Part shown: one piece after another, positions 1-7,979 of the stretch
How the letters are laid out: each line of letters opens with the position of its first letter
How positions within the stretch are numbered: the stretch's first letter is position 1
Source of the DNA: Sphingomonas jatrophae
Lineage (GTDB): Bacteria > Pseudomonadota > Alphaproteobacteria > Sphingomonadales > Sphingomonadaceae
Direction: 5' to 3'
Assembly (NCBI RefSeq): GCF_900113315.1
Contig: NZ_FOZG01000002.1
Location: forward strand, 1,178,001 to 1,242,000
DNA: 64,000 bases
Notes under the pieces: model-generated
What the model was told of the DNA's origin: nothing
Seen by the model: the letters and a program-made list of their open reading frames with translations, nothing else
The model's database searches: none
Made by a program: the position numbers and the translations under genes

Positions 1-17
1 GCGCTTGTCGAAGGGCA
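1..17. repeat. Half-copy of the sphingomonad intergenic inverted repeat, cut by the window edge
   Basis: The first 16 bases (cgcttgtcgaagggc and flanks) match, with about one mismatch, one arm of the mirror repeats at 12859-12942 and 44691-44768. The rest of this copy would lie left of the window. Its presence suggests these bases are intergenic rather than the start of the following coding frame. Confidence 0.55.
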
Positions 18-82
18 GGGATGCGTTAATCTCGCGCATCACCGCTGCCGGCCCCTCGGCGAAGCGCCCGCCCCACATTGCG

Positions 83-673
83 TTGGAGTCTGCCCCCTTG
101 CCCTTGCCGGCCCGCTCAGAAATTGCCCTGCTCCTCGCGCTCAGCGTAGCGGCGTGCGATAAGCCCAAGCCTGCTGCACCGCAAGAACAGGCCGCGGCGC
201 CCGTCGCGGCACCGGAGCCGCCCGCCTTCACCGGCGCGGCGGACACGCGCAACAAGGGGCAGGCCGCCCCTGCAATCCCCTTCACCAATCCCGATGGCGG
301 CCCGGCGACGCTCGCCACCTTCCGCGGCAAGCCGCTGCTGGTGAACCTGTGGGCGACATGGTGCGCGCCGTGCGTGGCGGAGATGCCCGCGCTCGACCGG
401 TTGGCGGTGCGCGACAAGGCGCGCATGAACGTGATCGTCGTCAGCCAGGATCTGGCGGGCAAACGCGCGGTGGACCCGTTCTTCGCCAAGCAGAAGTTCG
501 CCGCGCTGCAGCCCTATCTCGACAAGCAGAACGTGCTGATGACCGCGCTGAAGACCGAGAATCTGCCGACCACCGTGCTCTATGACGCGCGCGGCAAGGA
601 GGTGTGGCGGGTGAATGGTGCGCTGGACTGGGACGGCGATGCGGCCAAGGCGCTGATCGACGGGGCGATCTGA
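83..673 (+). CDS. TlpA-family thioredoxin-like lipoprotein
   Basis: Predicted envelope-anchored thiol-disulfide oxidoreductase of the TlpA/ResA type. A hydrophobic stretch ([12 protein letters not shown]) ends in a lipobox cysteine, then a Pro/Ala-rich linker leads into a thioredoxin fold with the redox motif WCAPC and a late cis-Pro in ENLPTT. The frame is open back to the window edge, with TTG codons at 5, 83, 98 and 104 and no ATG or good ribosome binding site. I chose 83 because bases 1-17 look like intergenic repeat; the start is uncertain. In the family such proteins reduce apocytochromes or metal-centre cysteines on the outer face of the inner membrane; the substrate here cannot be told. 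It converges on the membrane protein at 686. Confidence 0.8.
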   Translation: MESAPLPLPARSEIALLLALSVAACDKPKPAAPQEQAAAPVAAPEPPAFTGAADTRNKGQAAPAIPFTNPDGGPATLATFRGKPLLVNLWATWCAPCVAEMPALDRLAVRDKARMNVIVVSQDLAGKRAVDPFFAKQKFAALQPYLDKQNVLMTALKTENLPTTVLYDARGKEVWRVNGALDWDGDAAKALIDGAI

Positions 674-685
674 CGCGAATCCGGC

Positions 686-2470
686 TTAATCCACCCGCCG
701 CCAAAGCTTGTAGGGCGAGTTCTTCGGCAGCGGCACGGGGGCGAGCCAGCCTGGCACCTGGCCCTTCGAAATCTGGCTGTAGAAGCCGGTCTTCGCCTGG
801 GCGCGGTAGATGGTCGATTCGCTCATGCCCGGGCAGATCAGCAGCAAGGTTGCGCCGTGCCGCCGCATTACCTCGTGCGCTGTTTCCGCCGAACCGCGGA
901 AGGCGTGATGGATGTCGAGGATGGCGGCGCCGTTGCGATGATAGGGGCCGGCAATCGCATTGTGGTGCGTCACCGCGATCAGGCGGGGACCGAGATCGAC
1001 GAAGGTGAGCACGGTCGCGCGCGGCAGCCTGGCGATCGGCGCCAATGCCGGCAGCGTCGGACAGCGCCGGTTGGCCAGGCTGACGCGTGCGCGATAGCCC
1101 TTCTTGTCGGGCGGCGCGGGTAGTGCGCGCAGCAGGAAGGGCATGAACAGGCCCGAGACGAGGAGGAATCCGGCCAGCGTGCCGAACACGCGCACGGCCG
1201 AGCGGCGATGCTCCAGCGTGTGCGACAGGATGGCGAAACCGAGCGCGGCCGCGCCGGGAATCGCCAGCAGCTGCGCCGCGGGACCCGCGCGCGTCTGCCA
1301 CAGCAGCAGTCCGCACGAGAAGGCGCTGACCAGCAACGTCGTCGCCCAGCCGGCAAACCGCTCGCTGCCCCACGCCTTCCACGTCGACCACAGGCAGCCG
1401 ATCATGCCGATCAGCGGCAGCGTGATCACCGGCAGGCTGGTCGTATAAGGATGCTGGTAGAGCGGCTTGGCCTCGCGCACGTTGCGGAACCACAGCCGCT
1501 CCAGTTCGGGCGAGATGCGCTCCGGCCGGCCGAGGCATTGCGGAAAGGCGAGCGCGAAGCCGATGACCAGCAGCGCCGCCGCCGTGACGGCGAACGCCAG
1601 CCGCCAGTCGCGCCGCTCGACCTTCAGCGCTGCCAGGCCCACGAACAGACCGCCACCCGCCACGCAGACCGACAGATAGACGGGCGACAGCACGTCGCAG
1701 ACGAGAGCGCGATTGTCGTAGGAGGCGAACAGCGCGAAGCCGATCGCGGCGCCGATGCCGAGCGCGAGCCCGTAGGCGCGCAGCCGCACCGCCTCCTGCG
1801 CATCCCACACCCAGCGCAGCGCGGTCGCCCCGGTCATCAGCGCGATATAGGGCAGCATTTCCAGCCCGATCGTCAGCGACGTGGCCGAGGCCGCGCCCGC
1901 GACGATGCCGCCGCGACGGGCGCGGGGATCGACATTGCCGGCGACAGCGACGAGCAGCAGCGCCAGCTGCCAGCCATGATGGTCGATCCGCGTCGGCATG
2001 AACATCAAGAGCGCCGCCTGCCCGCAGAAGATCAGCCCGCCCGCCAGCGCATAGGCAGAGGGCGACACCAGCCGCCGCACCGCCAGCATCGCCGCGACGA
2101 TCGCCACCAAGAGCGGCAGCATCGGCGCGATCGCCACCGCCCAGCGATCGGCCCACGGCCCGCCGAGGATCGGCTTCAACAGCAGGATCAGCCCGGCAAT
2201 GGGGATGTCCACCAGCCGTGACCAGTGGATGCTGGCGCCCGTCGGCGGATCGAGGCGATATTGCCGCAGATCGTACCAGCCCTGGCCCGCAATCCACGCG
2301 CGCACCTCAGCAATGCGCAGATTGTCGTCCGTGTCGGACAGCGCGAACCAGTAGATGCCGCCCCATTTATACCACAGCATCGCGCCTGCGCCGACCAGCC
2401 AGAAGGCGATGGCCCAGCGCCACCAGTGGCGGTGCGGATCGGCGGGGGCGGGAGTGGGAGCGGTTTCCAT
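686..2470 (-). CDS. STT3/PglB-like GT-C integral membrane protein (paralogue 1)
   Basis: A 594-residue polytopic protein with roughly a dozen hydrophobic segments. Near the N terminus are an acidic motif SDTDDNLR and then GASIHWSRLVDIPIA; further on come RIDHHGWQ and VCDVLSPV. This layout (first-loop D-D-x-x-R, later DHH) resembles oligosaccharyltransferase-like GT-C enzymes that use polyprenyl-linked sugars at the periplasmic face, but the WWDYG motif of true PglB is not seen. The short soluble C-terminal part has HHNAIAG and YHRNGAA. It is paralogous to the protein at 6217-7968, which has every one of these motifs. It is transcribed divergently from gtrA 54 bases away. Function inferred: transfer of a lipid-linked sugar to a surface acceptor; acceptor unknown. 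Confidence 0.7.
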   Translation of the reverse strand: METAPTPAPADPHRHWWRWAIAFWLVGAGAMLWYKWGGIYWFALSDTDDNLRIAEVRAWIAGQGWYDLRQYRLDPPTGASIHWSRLVDIPIAGLILLLKPILGGPWADRWAVAIAPMLPLLVAIVAAMLAVRRLVSPSAYALAGGLIFCGQAALLMFMPTRIDHHGWQLALLLVAVAGNVDPRARRGGIVAGAASATSLTIGLEMLPYIALMTGATALRWVWDAQEAVRLRAYGLALGIGAAIGFALFASYDNRALVCDVLSPVYLSVCVAGGGLFVGLAALKVERRDWRLAFAVTAAALLVIGFALAFPQCLGRPERISPELERLWFRNVREAKPLYQHPYTTSLPVITLPLIGMIGCLWSTWKAWGSERFAGWATTLLVSAFSCGLLLWQTRAGPAAQLLAIPGAAALGFAILSHTLEHRRSAVRVFGTLAGFLLVSGLFMPFLLRALPAPPDKKGYRARVSLANRRCPTLPALAPIARLPRATVLTFVDLGPRLIAVTHHNAIAGPYHRNGAAILDIHHAFRGSAETAHEVMRRHGATLLLICPGMSESTIYRAQAKTGFYSQISKGQVPGWLAPVPLPKNSPYKLWRRVD

Positions 2471-2524
2471 AAACGCTGCCGCGCATTAGGCGCGCCGCAA
2501 CAAAGGGCAAGCTAAGGCTGATTC

Positions 2525-2932
2525 ATGGAACTCGTCCGGCCCCATCATCGTGCCCTGTTCGGCCAGCTCGTCCGCTATGCGCTGACGGGCGGGCTGGCCT
2601 CGATCGTCAACATCGCGGTCTACTGGATCGGGCGGGACCGGCTGCACATCGATGCCAATCTCGCCTGGACGGCGGGTTTCCTCGGCGCGGTGACGGTGGG
2701 CTACATCGTCCATTCGCGCTGGAGCTTTCGCGGTCATGGCCGGCGCGACAATCTGGCGCGCACCGGCGGGCGCTTCATGGTGGTGTCGCTGATCAGCTTC
2801 GCACTCAATTCCTTGTGGGTGTGGCTGTTCGTGCAGCATTTCGGCCTGCCGACGTGGGCGCCGATCCCGCTGGTGCTCGGTGTTACGCCGCTCGCCGTGT
2901 TTGCGCTCAACCGCCACTGGGTGTTTGCGTGA
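2525..2932 (+). CDS. GtrA-family membrane protein (putative polyprenyl-phosphate-sugar flippase)
   Basis: 135 residues with four predicted membrane helices, the usual size of GtrA. The segment QLVRYALTGGLAS near residue 15 is the family hallmark, and FALNRHWVF at the C terminus is typical. In O-antigen glucosylation loci GtrA is proposed to flip undecaprenyl-phosphate-glucose made by GtrB. Here the next gene is a GtrB/DPM-like transferase starting one base after this stop codon, so the pair is almost certainly co-translated. It heads a three-gene plus-strand operon (GtrA, GT2, methyltransferase). Confidence 0.88.
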   Translation: MELVRPHHRALFGQLVRYALTGGLASIVNIAVYWIGRDRLHIDANLAWTAGFLGAVTVGYIVHSRWSFRGHGRRDNLARTGGRFMVVSLISFALNSLWVWLFVQHFGLPTWAPIPLVLGVTPLAVFALNRHWVFA

Positions 2933-2933
2933 A

Positions 2934-3902
2934 ATGGCGCTAGATCCACCGCTTATGCCCTCCCGTCCGCTCATCAGCATGATCGTCCCCGTCAAGGACG
3001 AGGAGGCGGCGATCCCGCCATTCGTCGCGCGCGTTTCCGCCGTGCTCGAGGGGCTGGGCGAGCCGGACGGGTGGGAGATCCTGTTCATCGACGACGGATC
3101 GACCGACAGGACGCTGCCTGCGATCCTGCTGGCGAACCAGGCCGATCCCCGCGTCCGCGGCCTCTCGCTCAGCCGCAATTTCGGGAAGGAGGCCGCGCTG
3201 TCCGCTGGGCTCGATCATGCGGCCGGGCAGGTGGTGGTGCCGATCGACGTCGATCTTCAGGACCCGCCCGAGGTCATCGGCGAGATGGTCGCCAAATGGC
3301 GGCAGGGCCACGAGGTCGTCTACGGGGTCAGGCGCAACCGGACGAGCGATTCGCTGCCCAAGCGCATCACCGCCGAATGGTATTATCGCGCGCACAACTG
3401 GCTGTCCGCGGACAAGATTCCCGAACATGCCGGCGATTTCCGCCTGCTCGACCGACGCGTCGTGGAGGTGATCCGCGCGATGCCCGAGCGCAACCGCTTC
3501 ATGAAGGGGCTGTTCGCGTGGAGCGGCTTCCGTCAGGCCGCCGTCGAATATGATCGCCGCGAACGCGCGGTGGGCACGACCAAGTTCAACGGCTGGAAGC
3601 TGTGGACGCTGGCGCTGGACGGCATCACCTCCGCCTCCACCGTGCCGCTCCGCGTGTGGAGCTATCTCGGCGGCGCGATCGCGCTGCTGGCGCTGGTGTT
3701 CGCAGGCTTCATCGTCGTCAAGACGGTGCTGTTCGGTGCCGACGTCGCCGGCTACCCGTCGATGATGGTGGCGACCCTGTTCCTGGGCGGGCTCCAGCTC
3801 ATCTCGCTCGGCGTCCTTGGCGAATATGTCGGCCGCATCCTCGTCGAGGTGAAGGGACGGCCGATCTACGTGGTGCGCGAGCGGATCGGGAACGTGGACT
3901 GA
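2934..3902 (+). CDS. GtrB/DPM-like glycosyltransferase family 2
   Basis: Membrane-associated GT2 enzyme predicted to charge polyprenyl phosphate with a sugar from a nucleotide donor. An N-terminal GT-A domain has SMIVPVKDEE, then IDDGST and the metal-binding region PIDVDLQDPPE; two C-terminal membrane helices follow, ending in GEYVGRILVEVKGRPIY, typical of the GtrB/ArnC/DPM group. The ATG at 2934 lies one base past the gtrA stop; a second ATG at 2955 is also possible. Its neighbours (GtrA flippase, methyltransferase, several GT-C proteins) support supply of a lipid-linked sugar for periplasmic transfer. Which sugar is used cannot be told. Confidence 0.9.
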   Translation: MALDPPLMPSRPLISMIVPVKDEEAAIPPFVARVSAVLEGLGEPDGWEILFIDDGSTDRTLPAILLANQADPRVRGLSLSRNFGKEAALSAGLDHAAGQVVVPIDVDLQDPPEVIGEMVAKWRQGHEVVYGVRRNRTSDSLPKRITAEWYYRAHNWLSADKIPEHAGDFRLLDRRVVEVIRAMPERNRFMKGLFAWSGFRQAAVEYDRRERAVGTTKFNGWKLWTLALDGITSASTVPLRVWSYLGGAIALLALVFAGFIVVKTVLFGADVAGYPSMMVATLFLGGLQLISLGVLGEYVGRILVEVKGRPIYVVRERIGNVD

Positions 3903-3903
3903 G

Positions 3904-4629
3904 ATGGATAGGGCAACCTACGACAATATGGCGCGGATCGACGGCGACCATTGGTGGTTCGTCGCGAGGCGGCGGATCATCGCCGCGCTGATCGAGCGTC
4001 ACGCCCCGGCCAAGCGCCCCTTGCGCATCCTTGAGGTGGGTGCGGGCACGGGCTCCAACATCCAGCTGCTCCAGCGTTACGGCACGGTCGACGCGATCGA
4101 GCCCGACGACGGCGCGCGCGCGGTGGCGACGGCGCGGACGGGCGTGGCGGTGAAGAGCGGCTATCTGCCGGACGTGCCGCTGGACGATGGCGCCTACGAC
4201 CTGATCGTGCTGCTCGACGTGCTGGAGCATATCCCCGACGACCGCATGGCCCTGGAGACGCTGCGGCCGAAGCTGGCGCCGGGCGGGCGGCTGATGGTGA
4301 CGGTGCCGGCGATGCCGTGGCTGTGGAGCGCGCATGATGTCGCCCACCATCACCAGCGGCGCTATACGGGCGGCAGCCTGAAGGACGTGTTCGGCCGCAC
4401 CGGCTATCGCCTGCGCCACCGCAGCCACTTCAACACCATCCTCTTCCCCGCCATCGTCGCGGCGCGCGCGCTGGGCAAGGTGACGGGGCGCGAAGGCGGC
4501 GACGACGCGATGCCCTCGCCCGCGGTCAACAAGCTGCTGACCGGCCTGTTCGGCGCCGAGCGGGGGCTGGTGGCGAAGGCGTCGCTGCCGTTCGGCGTCA
4601 GCTTGGCCGCGGTGGCGGAGCCGGCCTGA
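3904..4629 (+). CDS. Class I SAM-dependent methyltransferase
   Basis: 241 residues. The N-terminal segment DHWWFVARRRII is common to methyltransferases encoded in surface-polysaccharide loci. The SAM-binding motif I is LEVGAGTGSN (about residues 43-52), followed by the acidic motif II (DAIEPDD) and LIVLLDVLEH (motif IV/post). It starts one base after the GT2 stop, so it belongs to the gtrA-gtrB operon and probably modifies the lipid-linked sugar, its carrier or the acceptor. The last 32 bases overlap the 3' end of the convergent gene at 4598. The substrate is not predictable from the sequence. Confidence 0.85.
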   Translation: MDRATYDNMARIDGDHWWFVARRRIIAALIERHAPAKRPLRILEVGAGTGSNIQLLQRYGTVDAIEPDDGARAVATARTGVAVKSGYLPDVPLDDGAYDLIVLLDVLEHIPDDRMALETLRPKLAPGGRLMVTVPAMPWLWSAHDVAHHHQRRYTGGSLKDVFGRTGYRLRHRSHFNTILFPAIVAARALGKVTGREGGDDAMPSPAVNKLLTGLFGAERGLVAKASLPFGVSLAAVAEPA

Positions 4630-6148
4630 CGACGCGGTAGAGGATGCCCGAGCGGGCGCCCTGCCAGACGCGGCGCAGATCGGGGTCGGACACGCCCTCG
4701 TTCACCGGGCGATCGATCATCCAGAAATAGTCGAAGGCGGCGCGCGGGAAGTTCGCGACCGTGTCGGCCAGGCGCGGCTCGCCGTTGCGGTGGCAGCGCT
4801 CGGGCCGCAGCAGCTGCGTCGGATCGCCGGCGAAGCGGCCCGCGGCCTTGTGGCGGATCGAGAGCAGTTGCGCGCCCGCCATCGCCCACTGGCCGTTCAC
4901 GAACGCCTCGCGCCGGGCGATCGCGACCGAGCCGAGATGGTCCATCCGGCTATAGTGCCACACGCCCGAGCAGGGCAGGTTGATCAGCACGAGGATGCGG
5001 CTGCCGCGCGGCACATGATCGAGCGCCTCGAGCTGGCGGGCATAGCCGCGGTCGAGCGCGCGATAGTTGAACGTCGTCCCCGCCATGCGCGCGCCGAAGA
5101 AGGCGAGCGCAGCCACAGCCACCCACGGCGCCCGCCGCGCCAGCTTCCCCACAGGCGCCAGCGCCAGCACGCCGATGCCAAGCACGTAGGGCGCCAGCCG
5201 CATGTCGGCATAGGCCGAGCCGAGCAGGATGCGCGGGATCAGCACATAGGCGATGGCGAGCGCCAGCGCGGCGAAGCCGAGCCGCCGCTCGATCCGGAAG
5301 CCGATGCGGGCGATGCCGAACACGATCAGCAGCCACATCGCCGCGACCGAGGCGAGATCCCACACCATCCAGCGATCGCGCAGCGCCGCCAGCATCCAGA
5401 GATATTTGGCGCGGAAGTTGAACCAGTCGGTCGTCTGCCCCGCGACCGCGCCCGATCGCCATGCCAGCATGAGCAGGATCGGCGGGGCGAGCGGGAGCGA
5501 TGACAGGCCGGCATGCCAGCCGGTGTGCAGCCAGTTGCGCCCGGTCGCCCGCCAGCGGATCCATTCCGCTGCGAACACCATGACGCTGAGCGCGCACCAG
5601 CCATAGGTGTGGCACACCCACAGGATCGGCCCGATCGGCACGAACAATGCCGCGCGCAGTCCGATGCGCCCCTGTCGCCCGAGCCGCAGCCACAGGCCGA
5701 AGGCACAGAAGGCCAGCGCCATGGACAGGCAGTAATTGGCGAAGCCGAACTGGAAGGGATAGCCGTAGATGGCCGGCAAGGCGGCCGCCGCGGTGGCGGG
5801 CAGGCGGCCATGCGCCTCGCGCGCGCTCCACAGCAGGCCAGCGGCGGCGAGCATGGGAATGGCGATGATGATGGCGCGAACCGTCGGCTCCAGCCCGAAC
5901 AGCGGCGCGAACACCTCGACCAGGAGATCGACGCCGAGATTGCCGAGTAGCGCCCACTGGAAGCCGTAATAGCGCCCGAGGAAGGGCGACGTGTCGTGAT
6001 CCAGCTGCACGCGATAGCGGCCGAGATGGCCGAGCAGGTCGGTCAGCGGCGGCAGCTGCACCGTCAGCAGCGGCACGGCCGCAAGGCAGACGAGCAGGGC
6101 GGCATAGGTGCGTGTCTGCCACCAGCGGAGCTTATCGCTCTCGATCAT
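4598..6148 (-). CDS. Polytopic membrane protein, probable GT-C-fold transferase, function unknown
   Basis: 516 residues with about 10-12 hydrophobic helices. The first periplasmic loop contains PPLTDLLGHLGRYR and an acidic HDTSPF segment, a layout seen in GT-C glycosyltransferases (early acidic residue after helix 1, then a large loop). The C-terminal portion is soluble and ends with a Pro-rich tail. I do not recognise a named family. It is downstream of and co-directional with the STT3-like protein (6217-7968) and the flavoprotein (7980-9488), 68 bases from the former. A role in the same glycan pathway is inferred from this context only. Confidence 0.65.
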   Translation of the reverse strand: MIESDKLRWWQTRTYAALLVCLAAVPLLTVQLPPLTDLLGHLGRYRVQLDHDTSPFLGRYYGFQWALLGNLGVDLLVEVFAPLFGLEPTVRAIIIAIPMLAAAGLLWSAREAHGRLPATAAAALPAIYGYPFQFGFANYCLSMALAFCAFGLWLRLGRQGRIGLRAALFVPIGPILWVCHTYGWCALSVMVFAAEWIRWRATGRNWLHTGWHAGLSSLPLAPPILLMLAWRSGAVAGQTTDWFNFRAKYLWMLAALRDRWMVWDLASVAAMWLLIVFGIARIGFRIERRLGFAALALAIAYVLIPRILLGSAYADMRLAPYVLGIGVLALAPVGKLARRAPWVAVAALAFFGARMAGTTFNYRALDRGYARQLEALDHVPRGSRILVLINLPCSGVWHYSRMDHLGSVAIARREAFVNGQWAMAGAQLLSIRHKAAGRFAGDPTQLLRPERCHRNGEPRLADTVANFPRAAFDYFWMIDRPVNEGVSDPDLRRVWQGARSGILYRVVRPAPPPRPS

Positions 6149-6216
6149 CGCGACTTTTCGACTTCCCCTTGAACGCCGCCCTCATGCGTCAGCCGCGGCG
6201 GGCATGCAAAGGGGGA

Positions 6217-7968
6217 TCAGCGGCGGATGCGCCAGACCGACAGTGTGGACCCGGGCAATCGCACGCGCTCCGCCCACGCCAAACGGCGCCCGCCGGCAAG
6301 CTGCGCCCAAAAACCGCGTGGCGCGGTCTCGCGATAATAGGTCATCTCCGCCGAGGCGGGGCAGGCGACCAGCCAGGCGATGCGGCGCCGCGCGAGAATG
6401 GCGCGCGCCTGCTCCGGTGTGCCGAGGAAGGTGGCGAGCGTATCGTGCAGGCCGGCGACGTTGCGGTGGTGCGCGCTGGCGACGACGCGGTGCGACGTCG
6501 TCATCAGCAGGCCGGGGCCGAGATCGATGCCCGCCATCACGTTGGAGCGCGGCAGGAGGGCGGCGGTGGCGAGATTTCGCGTGGTGTCGCAGGGCAGGGC
6601 GTCTGCCCCGGCCGGCGATTTCGCCTCGGGCCGGTGCCGCAGCGCATCGATCCATTGCACCGCCAGTGCGGGCGCGGGAGGGAGTGTCAGCAGCAGCGCG
6701 CCGGTGCTGCCCAGCACGCGGACGGCGCCCGGCGGGAGCCGGTCCACTCGCGCGAACACCGCCGCCATCAGTGCCCCGCCCGCAGGCAGCGCGAGCACGT
6801 TCGCCACCGCACCTGCGCGCTGGACGAGAGCGGTCGCCAGCGTCGCGGCGAGCAGCATGAACAGGTAATCGGCCCAGGTGGAGCGATCGGCAGAACGCGC
6901 CCGCGCCATCCAGCCGCTCGCCAGCGCGACCAGCGGCCAGCCGATGGCCGATGCGGCGGCGGGCCAGCCGATCCGCCAGACGGGCAGCCCTTCCAGCACG
7001 TTCTGATACCAGTGGCGCTGCACGAGCGGATCGAGCGCAGCGAAAGCGCCCCGCGTGCAGGCAGGCGCGAGCCCTACATAGAGGGCAGCCGCCACGGCTC
7101 CGGCCAGCGCCAGCGCACCGGCCCGGATCGCGAGGGTGCGGCCCGCCAGCGTTGCCGCCCAGAGCGATAGCGCGATGGCGCCGAGCGCGAGCAGATGCAC
7201 CGGGGACAGCGCATCGCACACGGGCGCGCGCCAATCGGCCGCAGGGCGGAGCAGCGCGAAGACGAGCGCCGCGGTGAGCGGCAGCGTGCCGGCAAAGCCC
7301 CGCAGCCGCGCGCCCGCTTCCGCATCGCCGCTCGTCAGCCAGCGCCAGCCGAGCAGCACGCCCGCAGCGGCGCAGACCGGCAATCCCTCCAGCGAGATGG
7401 TCAGCCACACAGCGGCAAGTGCGCCGGCGATGCGGCCACCCCGCCGCGCATCTCGGTCGAGCAGGTTCAGCACCAGGCCGAGTGCCAGCACCATCTGCCA
7501 GCCATGATGATCGATGCGGAGCGGCCGCAGCTGCTGCATGGCTCCCGTGGTCAGCGGCAGCAGCAGCGCCGCGCCGAGACCTGTACGCGGCCCGATCAGC
7601 CGCCGCCCGAGCGCCGCCGCCAACCCCATGGCGATGCCGAGCGTCAGCGCGGGCACGATCAGCACCGCCGCCTGCTCCGCGCCGCTCGCACCGATCAACG
7701 GCCGCAGCATGACGATGATGGCGGCGATCGGCAGATCGACCAGCCGCGACCAGTGCATCGACGCCCCCCAGGGCGCATTCAGCCTGTGCTGGGAAACGTC
7801 GCGCCATGCCTGGCCGCCAAGCCAGTCGCGCACTTCGACCAATCGCAGGCGATCATCGGAGTCGGGGAAGTCCCACGCGGCGATCGAGCCCGCACAGGCG
7901 ATCAGATAGGCGGCGGCGGCGAGCAGCCACAGCAGGCCGACGCCCGCCCAGAATCGCCGCGCCGCCAT
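6217..7968 (-). CDS. STT3/PglB-like GT-C integral membrane protein (paralogue 2)
   Basis: 583-residue polytopic protein, clearly paralogous to the product of 686-2470. Shared motifs in the same order are an acidic DSDDRLRLVEVR, GASMHWSRLVDLPIA, RIDHHGWQ, a conserved Glu in LTISLEGLP, VCDALSPV and a C-terminal HHRNVAG. Predicted to act at the periplasmic side as a transferase for a polyprenyl-linked sugar. The upstream flavoprotein stops 11 bases before this start, so the two are probably co-transcribed. Keeping two copies flanking one locus suggests two different acceptor or linkage specificities; that is inference. Confidence 0.7.
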   Translation of the reverse strand: MAARRFWAGVGLLWLLAAAAYLIACAGSIAAWDFPDSDDRLRLVEVRDWLGGQAWRDVSQHRLNAPWGASMHWSRLVDLPIAAIIVMLRPLIGASGAEQAAVLIVPALTLGIAMGLAAALGRRLIGPRTGLGAALLLPLTTGAMQQLRPLRIDHHGWQMVLALGLVLNLLDRDARRGGRIAGALAAVWLTISLEGLPVCAAAGVLLGWRWLTSGDAEAGARLRGFAGTLPLTAALVFALLRPAADWRAPVCDALSPVHLLALGAIALSLWAATLAGRTLAIRAGALALAGAVAAALYVGLAPACTRGAFAALDPLVQRHWYQNVLEGLPVWRIGWPAAASAIGWPLVALASGWMARARSADRSTWADYLFMLLAATLATALVQRAGAVANVLALPAGGALMAAVFARVDRLPPGAVRVLGSTGALLLTLPPAPALAVQWIDALRHRPEAKSPAGADALPCDTTRNLATAALLPRSNVMAGIDLGPGLLMTTSHRVVASAHHRNVAGLHDTLATFLGTPEQARAILARRRIAWLVACPASAEMTYYRETAPRGFWAQLAGGRRLAWAERVRLPGSTLSVWRIRR

Positions 7969-7979
7969 GGCCTGGGCGA

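Noticed and set aside
441-2297. A 618-codon minus-strand frame opposite and inside the first two genes
   Set aside because: Low-complexity Arg/Ala-rich product without motifs; the STT3-like frame at 686-2470 has conserved motifs shared with a paralogue.
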